A DNA stretch of 64,000 nt from Branchiostoma floridae (lineage: Eukaryota > Chordata > Leptocardii > Amphioxiformes > Branchiostomatidae). Below, one piece after another: positions 38,601-50,600 of the stretch (the stretch's first letter is position 1; the number at the start of each line of letters is the position of its first letter). The notes beneath the pieces were generated by a model. The model saw nothing but the letters and a program-made list of their open reading frames with translations. It made no database searches and had not been told where the DNA came from. A program made the translations under genes and the position numbers. The DNA lies in the NCBI RefSeq assembly GCF_000003815.2, contig NC_049986.1:8839487-8903486 (forward strand), given 5' to 3'.

Positions 38601-41600
38601 GACCCAATCTCTACAGCCTTGTTGCAGATGTGACATAAACTTCAGATTTGTTTATGCTTGCCACCTGTATTGTATCTACAGATGACGATGAATGTACTGA
38701 TGGTACCCACAACTGTGACGTTAACGCAAGCTGTGGTAACACAGTCGGCTCGTACACCTGTACCTGTAACGACGGTTTCAGCGGGAACGGATTCACCTGC
38801 ACTGGTGAGAGCAAAGAATTTGACTATAATACTTTAACGTTGCACTGTTATACTGCATGCATTACTTTGATTAACGTCATATTTATAACGTTATGTCTCA
38901 CCAAAATTTTAACATACTTACTCAGTGTTCTTCAGTTCTCTCGCCTAATCTCACGTGAAACACGTGACTTTTCGCAAATGTGACTCAAATCTTAGACGTT
39001 TGTTTATGCTTGCCACTTGCATTGTATCTACAGATGACGATGAATGTACTGATGGCACCCACAACTGTGACGTTAACGCAAGCTGTGATAACACACCTGG
39101 ATCGTTTACCTGTACCTGTAACGACGGTTTCAGCGGGAACGGATTCACCTGCACTGGTGAGAGCAGAGAGTTTGTCTTACATATAAAGTTAACATTACAC
39201 TGCTATAGTTTATGTATAGAATATCATATTATTTTCCATGTTGGATCATAGAGTGAAGTGTACGTTTGTAGAAATAATACGCTGGTATAAATAAGTTATC
39301 GTACGGCGATTGGTCAAGGCTTAATAGCTGCCGACATTGTTGGTCGGATCGTACACCTGTAGCTGTGACAACGGTTTCAGCAGGGACGGTGTCACCTGTA
39401 CTGGTGAGAGCAAAGAATTTGGCAATGTTAATGTTGCACTGTTACAGTGCATGTGTTACATCGATTAACTTCAATTTTACTACATGATCATATGATGTCT
39501 CACTAGAATTTCCAACAGACTTACTCAGTACTTGTGTTCTTCAGTTCTCTCACCCGATCCCCTGACACGCACGTGTGACATCAGTCTCAACTGATAGTTC
39601 ACAGTTTTAGCTAACATTGCACTTTTACAGTACATGCATAGAATGTTATATTATTTTCTGCGTTTCTGCTTATAGAGGGAAGTGCAAGTTTCGGGCTGGG
39701 CTGTCATTTTTATGATGTCATTGATAATTCCTCAAGCCTTGGGTTCTGTTTAAAACGACGTCCATTCTTGTAGAATTCTTTTATGAATTCGGAGATTTCT
39801 CTGGTTTATGAATCGATCTGTTTTCAGCCTATGAACAATAATTGATTTTTTGGCATTCATTATTGAATTGTTGAAAATAAAAAAAGGTTTGTAGCATTAT
39901 AAAAAATGTTAATCTCAAAACAATTGACGAAACCGGCAACTTGACAGATGTATTCAGTTCTCTTCAATCTGCTGTCGGACCAAATCTTTCCAAACAAAGA
40001 ACTTTTTGCAAGTGTGACATAAGTTTTAGATGCTTGTTTACGTCTTGCCACATGTTTTGTATCGACAGATGATGATGAATGCACTGATGGTACCCACAAC
40101 TGTGACGTTAACGCAAGCTGTGGTAACACAGTCGGCTCGTACACCTGTACCTGTAACGTCGGTTTCAGCGGGAACGGATTCACCTGTACTGGTGAGAGCA
40201 AAGAATTTGACTATACATAATTTAACGTTGCATTGTTATACTGCATGCATTGCTTCGATTAACCTCGATTTTATAACGCAATGTCTCACCCAAATTTTTA
40301 ACATACTTACTCAGTGTTCTTTAGTTCTCTAAGCTAATCTCTCCGGGCACGTGGCCTACATCATATGTGACTTAGATGTTTCTTCATGCTTGCCACTTGT
40401 ATTGTATCTACAGATGACGATGAATGTACTGATGGTACCCACAACTGTGACGTTAACGCAAGCTGTGGTAACACAGTCGGCTCGTACACCTGTACCTGTG
40501 ACAACGGTTTCAGCGGGAACGGATTCACCTGCACTGGTGAGAGCAAAGAATTTGACTATAAGAATTTGACTATAATAGTTTAACGTTGCACTGTTACACT
40601 ACATGCATTACTTTGATTAACGTCATATTTATAACGTTATGTCTCACCAAAATTTCAACATACTTACTCAGTGTTCTTCAGTTTTCTCGCACAATCTCAC
40701 GTGAAACACGTGACTTTTCGCAAATGTGACTCAAGTCTTAGACGTTTTTTTATGCTTGCCACTTGTATTGTATCTACAGATGACGATGAATGTACTGATG
40801 GCACCCACAACTGTGACGTTAACGCAAGCTGTGGTAACACAGTCGGCTCGTACACCTGTACCTGTAACGTCGGTTTCAGCGGAAACGGTGTCACCTGTAC
40901 TGGTGAGTAAAGAATTTGACTATACATAATTTAACGTTGCATTGTTATACTGCATGCATTGCTTCGATTAACCTCGATTTTATAACGTAATGTCTCACCC
41001 AAATTTTCAACATGCTTACTCAGTGTTCTTCAGTTCTCTGACCTAATCTCTCCGGGGACGTGGCCTACATCATATGTGACTTAAGTCTTAGATGTTTCTT
41101 CATGCTTGCCGCTTGTTTGTATCAACAGATGACGATGAATGTACTGATGGTACCCACAACTGTGACGTTAACGCAAGCTGTGGTAACACAGTCGGCTCGT
41201 ACACCTGTACCTGTAACGTCGGTTTCAGCGGAAACGGTGTCATCTGCACTGGTGAGAGCAGAGAGTTTGTCTTACATATAAAGTTAACATTTCACTGCTA
41301 TAGTTTATGTATAGAATATCATATTATTTTCCATGTTGGATCATAGAGGGAAGTGTACGTTTCGGACTTAGCCCTCTCGCTGGTTTAGATAAGCTGTCGT
41401 ATGGAGGTTGGTCAAGGCTTAAAAGCTGGCGACATTGTTGGTAGCTTGGCATAAAAATCCATAAATGTGTTTTATTAGCCTTATATTTTTTTATATTTCA
41501 GCCATACCATAGGTATGGTGAAATATATTGTATTCGTAATGTTTCTTTCTTTCTCCTGTCAAATCTTCAAATCGATTCAACTCCGTCGTTCCTGGACCGA

Positions 41601-44600
41601 ATTACTTGAAATTTGGCACAAGGGTAGAGTGGGTCAATACCCAGGTGCTTTTTTCTCATTTTTTTCATATCTTCCTTTAAAATGATTTTATTCATGTTTT
41701 TTGCAATTTTTATGTACATTTTGCCCCCCTGTTCCCTGGTGTTACAGCCGAATGACCTAAAATTTGGTACAGAGGTGCCTTGATCATATGCCCACAAAAT
41801 TCCAAAAACCATTTTGGCATACGTTACAGCAAAATGCTTAATTTTGGCATTTTTTGCCATTTTTTGCCCCAGAAATGACATTTTTTGGCTCCTTTACCCC
41901 CATTTTACAACCAAATGACCTGAAATTTGGTATAGGAGTGCCGTCTACATATGCGCACATGAATTCATTGACATCTTTGGCATACGGTACAACAAAATGC
42001 TTAATTTTGGAATTTTTTGGCCATTGTTTGACCAAAAAGTACGCTTTTGGCTCCTGTTCCCTGGTCTTGTAACCAAATGACCTACATTTTGGTAAATAGG
42101 TGCACTAGATATTCATTCAAATGACCCATGTATAATTTCTGGCATAAACCACTTCAAAATTATATATTTGGGTACTTTTTTAGTAATTCTCCACTGGCCA
42201 GAGGGTCAACGACCTCAAGGTCGTTGACCCTGAAGACAGCATGTGCACATGTCTATATATACTAGTAACTTGACTAAAGAGGCAACCAATCACGTAGCCT
42301 GAGTCAACATCCCGAAGGGGATTGGCAGCCAATCAGTGAGCCCGGTGTTATCTGGATGAGTCCATTCTGGCACGGAGGGGGTACATATTTTTTTAAATTC
42401 ATCTTTGGACTGTTGATTATATAATGTCTCTCAATTGGAGAATTTTTGAACTGGACTATTTTGCAATTTTACATGGGGTGTACTGGAAGAGTCCATTCTT
42501 GCATGGAGGGGGGCATTTTTAAAAAAAATTGTTTATGGACTTTGGTGATTTGATATGTCAAAGTGTTTCAGTGTGGTTATTTTTTGACTGGTCAACTTTG
42601 CAATTTTACATAGGTTGTGCTGGAAGAGTCGATCCTTACATGGGGGGATTTTTAAAATTTTTGGGACTTTGGTGATTACGTCCAAGTCCAATTTTAGCGG
42701 ATGTATTTTTGGACTGCACCACTTTACATAGGGGCATCGCAAAAAGAGTCCATTCTTGCATGGGGATGTTTTCAAATTTAGTTTTAGAAAGGTGATAATT
42801 CAATATTCCATTTTTAGTGGAAGTGTTTTTGGACTGGTCTTTTTTACCTTTTCATGCCTTTATTGCTTAGTTCAACCTTGACCATGTTTTCAGTGAGAGT
42901 ATTTCTGGACTGGTCTATTGTGCAAATTCACATGGGGTGCACTGGAAGAGTCCATTCTTGCACTAGGAATTTTGTAAGATTCATTTTTGGGTGTCATTAA
43001 GTGTCATTAGTGGCAGTGACTTTTAAACAAAAGTGTTCGATTCTTGCACATGGGTGATTTTGGAACAGTCTGTTGTTGCATGGGGAGGGAGATGGCTGAA
43101 ATATGCTGCATTTGCTCTCAAGCAAATGTCGGCCTTTCTAGTTTCAAATTATTTTTGATATTTGATGTTATAGAGGTCACACTTAAAAGTAACCGCAGCT
43201 ACGTAATTACTAGCGTCTAAACAATCTTCGATAGATTTTTTAAAGTGATATATGTAGCTTCTTTAGCACTATGGGGGATCGTGTCTGTTCCTTTTGATCT
43301 GCCAACACGCTAAGTATGGATGAGTATGTAAAAAAGGACTTAATCTATATGTCATCAATAGACTACGTAATTCAGTTGACCAATATCGCGCCGATGTAAA
43401 TTTCTACAGATACCAATGGATGCAATCCCGATCCGTGTGTTGCAATGGCTACTTGTACCGACAATGTGGCTCCCATGACGGGTGCAGTCTGCACCTGTCC
43501 GCCAGGGTATCACGGTGATGGTAAAGTTCATGGGACCGGATGTACAGGTAGTTTTCTGTTTGATGATGCTATTGTACTAATGTACAAAGGAGTGTGGCAC
43601 ATCCTGATTAAGTAAACACTGCAATTGCACGAAGAAAAGTGGCGCTGCGTTTTCAAACATATATTAACAGTGCCAATTAATGTTTTGATGTACTTATGCT
43701 GGCTTGTGGTGTAGTGTGGTAAAACATCAACCGTGTTTGCATCTGTACAGACATCAGCGGTTGCGATCCGAATCCGTGTCATATCCTCGCTACCTGCGAA
43801 GATGTTCCTGCTCCAGGGACCGGTGCAGTTTGTATGTGCCCGTCTGGATATGAGGGCGATGGAACAATGGGTGGTACCGGGTGCACAGGTAATATGCATT
43901 TTACTTCCGTCACGTAAATTATATTCTTCTCTCATTTGGAGTGATTAGTTTATTTAATTTGCAGTATATAGACTCCGAATTCTGTTTTATACGGTTTAGT
44001 ATTTTTTGTTTATATTTCGAACAACATGGCTATGTTTTTCTGCAGATATCGATGGATGCGATCCCAACCCGTGCGACGCTAATGCTGCCTGCGCAGACAT
44101 TGCAGCTCCTGGGACCGGCCAGGTCTGTACGTGTAACGCTGGGTACTCAGGGAATGGATACACATGTACAGGTAATGTCATTTCTTTTCCATGTGTTATT
44201 GTATGAGTTTGTCCGTAATTTTGCGTGCGTTTCTGAAGTTGAAAAATAAAGCTGTTGGTGAAATATTTCTGGTGTTGGTAACTGTTGGCAATAGGACAAA
44301 AAAAGGTTAAAAAAACACACCAATGTTTCGTAGATTTATTTAGCGCAGGTAAAACTAAAACCTTTGATTAATAAAACGTCTATGCTTGCAGTGTTTTGAT
44401 GAATGTTAGATTTTCTTCTGTTTAGGCAACAAAAAATTCTATCGTACCAACATTTAATTTATTTCTGCAGATATCGATGGATGCGATCCCAACCCGTGCG
44501 ATGCCAATGCTGCCTGTGCAGACGTCCCAGCTCCTGGGACCGGTCAGGAGTGTACGTGTAACGCTGGGTATGAGGGAGATGGATACGCATGTACAGGTAA

Positions 44601-47600
44601 TATCATTTCTTTTTCATTTGTGATTCTGTGTGTTATAATCCCTTTAATGTAGTTTACGTATATTACGTAGAAAACATGGTCCTGCGTGCTTTGAAAATTA
44701 GTCAGTATGTTCATTAACTCACATAGGCCAGCACTGTCTAATCATCTTAATTACTAGTAATCCCAGCCTATGCATGGCTGAATACAATTTTTTTGCAACG
44801 CCTGGCAAAAGCTAGGATACAAAACTAATTTTACGGGCGAAAAGAAAATCTCCTTATATATTCCTTAATTTGTCTTATCATAATTGACCTACTTTGTGAG
44901 CTTATCATCACTCCTTTTTATATTTCAGCCATACATAGTATGGTGAAATATATTGTATTCGTCATGTTTCTTCTTCTTCTTCTTCTCCTGTCAAATCTTC
45001 AAAGTGATTCATCTCCGCCGTTCCTGGACCGAATGATCTGAAATTTGGCACAGGGGTAGAATGGGCCAATACCTTGATGCTTTTTTCTCAGTTTTTTTCA
45101 TATCTGCCTCTAAAATGATTTTATTGAGATTTTTTGGTCAATTTTAGACCAAAACTGTATATTTTGGCCCCTGTACCCTGGTATTACAACCAAATGAGCT
45201 GAAATTTGACAGAGATGTGCCTTGATAATGCCCCCATATAAATTCGATAACACTTTTGGTGTACAGTACAACAAAATGCTTATTTTTGCGATTTTTTGAC
45301 CAATTTTTGACCAAAAAAGGACACTTTTGGCCCCTGTACCCTGGTATTACAACCAAATGAGCTGAAATTTGACAGAAATGTGCCTTGATAATGCCCCCAT
45401 ATAAATTCAATAACACTTTTGGTGTACAGTACAACAAAATGCTTATTTTTGCGATTTTTTGACCAATTTTTGACCAAAAAAGGACACTTTTGGCTCCTGT
45501 ACCTTGGTATTGCAACCGAATGAGCTGAAATTTGACACAGATGTGCCTTGATAATCCCTTCATATAAACTCAATAACACTTTTGGTGTACAGTGCAACAA
45601 AATGCTTATTTTTGCGATTTTTGGCCAATTTTTTACCAAAAAAGGACACTTTTGGCTCCTGTACCCTGGTATTACAATTAAATGACCTGAAATTTGGTAT
45701 AGATAGGCATTAGATACTTGGTAACAAGATTCAAGTAAAATTTTTGACATCAACAACTTTAAAATGATTAATTTTGGCACTTTTTTGAGGGGAAATTTGT
45801 TTTCTTTTGGCCTCCTGACGTGACCTTCCGTGACCCCGCACAGAGCCACACCTGTGCGCGTCAGCCGGAGAGTTAATTGAATCAAAGACCTAGCCAATCA
45901 GCGAAGAGGAGGCCAAAGGCTAATTAATATTCATAAGCGGGGCCTCATGATCCCGTATATAGCAGTGTTCCCGCCAGGGGGAGCGAAGCCCGCCTAAGCT
46001 CTCGCATTTTAGACTATTCAGAAGGCTTTATATTGTATCAGTTCTTAGGGGCATATCTATGATAATCGCAGCAGTCACTTAACTTCTCTTCAGGAGTTTA
46101 GCGTAACACTATTTCAGGTCAAACCGTCAAAGGCAACTAAAAACAAACTTTAATGTTACTGAGTTCAACAGTACTTATAACTTGTTATCCGAAGTTGAAA
46201 CGCTAGCGATGGTATTTTTGCTGCGCTGTTAACTCCGTGCGACTGTTGTTGACGGTCTTATAACGGTATATTTTGCACCCCTGTACCCTGGTATGAGTAA
46301 CATTTGGTATAGATAGGCATACGATAGTTGGTAAAATGATCCAAGTAAAATTTTTGGCATAAAGTACTGTAAAAGGCTTAATTACAGCACTTTTTTTAGG
46401 GGAAATTGGTTTTCTTTCGTTCTCCATGCCATGACCTTTCGGACGTTCACCCCACAGAGCCGACATCTGCACCTGCGTCTAGCCGGCAGGAAGAGTTAAT
46501 TCAATTAATGGTTCAGCCAATCAGCGAAGAGGAAAGCGAAGGCTAATTAATATTCATAAGCGGGACCACACAATACGTTAACTTGAAGACTCAGGCCGTA
46601 CAGACTTCTCACCGGGATTTTTTCAAAGCGTCGGACAGGGGTCCGGGGGCCGCCGAATGTCCCTGGCGGGATCCAGGGGCAGGGCCACTGTGGGGGGGAC
46701 CCAGGTGGGCGAAGCCCCCCCGGAAGCTCTTGCATTTTAGACTATTGAGAAGGCTTCTTTTATCAGTTTTTCTAGGGCCATATCTACGATATAATCGTAG
46801 CAGTCACTTACTTCTCTTCAGCAGTTTGACTTTAAAATATTTCGGGTCAAAGCTTCAAAGACAACTAAAACCTCATAAACAACAAACTTTACTTAGCTCA
46901 ACAGTATACAAAAATATTGTACGGGTTGCCATCCTTAGTTGAAGCGCTTATTTATAGCGCTAGTATCTTCGCTGCGCCGTTAGCCGCCGTGCGACTTTTG
47001 TTGACGGTCTGATATCCCTACGTCGCCGCCTCGCTGATATTCCCACGGACATGTTTCAAGAAAAATACCCAGCAAAAAACGCTGTTCTGCGTCAAATTCT
47101 ATTCTATAAAACATGTGGGACTCAGTGTTACAGTCTAATTATTTTGTAGAAGCACCGCTGTAGGAAAGAAGGTCCAAGCAATGTAAAACATCACGTAGCA
47201 TGAAGTTCGCTGTCAACTGGCACACAGCACATGACTGTTTGAAACTCTAAGTCTAATCAACAGCAGTGTTTGATTGATAGCCGGCGGTCCTTTGATGAAG
47301 TCGGCGAAAGGTGCGTTAGTTAGAAAATCTGCGTTTAGTTTTGATACGTAATTATAAGTTAGACAGTGGCGAGAATGATTATTTTCTCATCAATATTTCT
47401 CTTCAGAATTATTTGAACTTAATTGTACATCTTAACAATTGGCTTACCTGTGCAATGTTTATATGATTAATGATCAGTGTTCTGAAATCATGTGTAACGT
47501 ATGGCTCCTAGTCAATAGATCAGCATTTTCTCTATAGTGACCACCTGTCTATAGTGGCCACATTTCCTAGTGCTGTTGTTGTTTGACATAAACTTTGAAC

Positions 47601-50600
47601 ATTTAAATTGTAAGTAACTTTAAACTGCCAGAGTTTCAGCCCAATAAAACACTCTCAGCGCAAGGGTATGAACAGACTGACCAGACAGACGAAAATAAAT
47701 CCTCGAACAAGGTTCAATCGTATCTTCCGGGTCTGGCAGGAAGTTGTTAAAATAAAATAAGAATAGGCTCGATGGCTGATTGCATACAAAGTAAAACAGT
47801 TTAACAGTTTTACAGCTTGAAGAAAACAAACGCTCCTACAGTACCTGCACCTGCTTGATAATTATTAAATCGTATGCCCTACTTGAATAAAAAAAGTTCA
47901 CTGCAATAATAAATGTACCCACATCACAAGGAGCTTATACTTTTTTAAACTTACACCTAGTTATCGTACTGAAAATTGTTAATGACATTACATGAAGTCA
48001 TTCAACAATTTTCAGTCATGATGAAAATTTTCTGAATGGAAGGTGTGATTATTGTCATTTTCTGAAAAATAGAAGCAAGCTCTGTTTTTACCTGGAATCA
48101 ATTCACAATACCAGTCCACTTTGGGGGATAATGTACTGTTAAGAGGATGTTCCATTTTTGCGCAGGGGTGATTTGGAACAGTCCAATGTTGCGTGGGAAG
48201 GGGTATGGCTGAAATATGCTGTATTTGCTCTTAAGCAAATGTCGGCCTTTCTAGTTAAATCATATATTTACCAAGAAGGAAGAGCCTACGCGCATGGAGA
48301 ATACATAGTTAGGGTAGTCTGTGTAGGCTTAGTTAGTGCCTCTTTATTTTACACGCCACACACCACGCGTAATTAACCGCAAGTTATTAAACTCTGCAAA
48401 ATGTGATTCATTTACGTATTCATTCATTGGTATATTATCTATTGGAAAATAACACCTATTCTTGAGTCAAGTGCTCCTCGATATTGAACATCATATTACG
48501 CATCTGTGTATCTTTACAGACATCAACGGTTGTGATCCCGATCCATGTGATCCGATCGCTACCTGTGAAGACCTCCCACCTCCCGAATCCGGTGCGGTTT
48601 GTCACTGTCCGCCTGGGTATGGAGGCGATGGATTCATGGATGGAACTGGATGCACAAGTAATATTCTATCATAGACAATGTCTTTTATTCAGTGTTTTTG
48701 TCTCTTGTCTGATACCATGTTTTATAGTTCTAAACAATTTAACTAAAGAGATAATGTTGGACATTGCTATAATTTTTGCATGAGTTTTTACGCATATTTT
48801 GGCATTGTTTTGAAGTTGTGATCAGAACTGTTGTTTATCTGTGTTTAATGATAAGAGTATGGTAAGATAGTTCTGTACCATTGTCAGACTAACCTCCTTT
48901 CAATATCTTCCCTATGATAGAGTTGACCCGGGACGACCTGTGTGTAATGCCAGGTAGGTACCAACACTTCCTGTGTGCGCGTTACTTGTAGCTTCCACTA
49001 TGAGAACAATTTAACAATTTGGTGCGGACATGTTGGACGGGTAATGCTACATATAGCTTTCTTGCGACTTTGTTTACGAAAAACAAGCATGTTGCCGACA
49101 TTTCTGTATTAGAAGTCTGCGTCACTACAAGTGCGTATACTTTATTCTACAGTACCCTAGCTGTGATGATCTGGTGATATAAGTTTGTTTTATACATTCA
49201 ACAGGGAGAGGAATTTGCCGTTCATGCGGAGATCCACACACGACGATGTTTGACAGAACACGTCACCACTTCCAAGGCCCGTGCAGATACACATTCGCCA
49301 AGGACTGTGGAAACAGCAGCGACTTCACCGTGGAAGTACAACACGTGCCCGTACCCCGCAGGCCAGTTGTGTCTGTTGTGCGTGAGGTGTACGTGATAGC
49401 ATACGGGTACGAAATCGGAATTCTCCAAGGAAATGAAGTGACGGTGACGGTGAGGAACATTTTTTTCCCATGCAGACCCGAGCTTTTGTGATAGCAACCA
49501 GCTGTGGTAATCAGAGACCTAATTTCATGTGCTCTGCATGTTCTCCAACCCTGTTATAAGACATATTCTTAGCAATGATTGTTTTCTAATCAAGCTTAAA
49601 AGACATAAGTTTACTGTCTATACAGGATGGTGTCAGAATACTGGCCTTCTGTACATGAGCCACTTTGCCCGTCCTCTAAAACGCTGCATTCTTTATTGAA
49701 AGGTGAACGGAGTGACGTACACTGCCACTGGGTCGATTCCCTTCGAGCTTGCAATGGGCAAGATCCAGGTCACGTACAGAGGTATGTGGGTTCACGTGCG
49801 GCTGGTAGAGTACTGCGTGGACATCTTCTACAACGGGCGTCACTGTGTGAAGGTAAGTGCATTACTAACAAGGGCGATTCCCTATTCTGACATGTTATTA
49901 AACGTGTTGGCAAAGGTACATTGTACCGTTTGCATTTTATCAGATTGCAATAAATCACACCCTCCTACACAATATTGACCCTCGCCGTAATGCCATACAA
50001 TTGACGGGAGTCAACAAATGCCTACGAGGGCGACACATCAATATTGCTTTATATTCAGTGAATTATCTAATCTAGGTAAATATCTCAAAAAGAATTTTTT
50101 TCAAACCATGCTACAGGTGAGGGTGACGCCTTACTACTGGGGCAGGATGTGTGGACTGTGTGGTGACTTCAACGGTAACAGGGCCAATGACTTCATGTTG
50201 CCAGATGGGACCATCGCTTCGAACTGGAACGACTTCGGTCATAGCTGGCTGGTCGAGGACGAAGACGATGAGAGGTGTGCTTTGTTAATAGGCTATGCGG
50301 GCCTTGGTGCTTTTTACAATTCACATTTCCATAAATAGTTATTGATAATCAAATGTCAGTAAAGTATGGGCAACGACGGCGAGTCATATGGGCACAGTTA
50401 CCACAACACGCGTTACGCTAAAGGTGACAGAACTATTCCAGACAACATTTCTCTTATGTAATATCCTTTGGGGACCGGCTACTGTGTGAATGTAGCAGCG
50501 GCAAATTTCTATAATTCAGAAGTCAACAGACAGATGAGCCTAACTGTGATAGCGCTTGGCAAGTACTGTTTATTTCTAGATCACCGCGAAGCTATAATCA

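Larger units (their letters stand above)
44924..48254 (+). mobile_element. Helitron-like non-autonomous element, copy 3, enlarged
   Basis: Starts with a shortened palindrome (TATTTCAgCCATAC-ATA-GTATGG, 44921-44946) and ends with hairpin ATTTGCT-CTTA-AGCAAAT, 11 nt, CTAG, T. At 3.3 kb it is twice the others because it contains the 163-bp tandem array (45.15-45.72 kb) and a duplicated ~620-bp block (45.66-47.01 kb). It may be two elements or one with nested insertions; 47010-48130 shows nothing recognised. Confidence 0.45.

Noticed and set aside
45144-45897. Minus-strand open frames of 139 and 205 codons
   Set aside because: They lie on the 163-bp tandem repeat and reflect its low stop density, not a gene.
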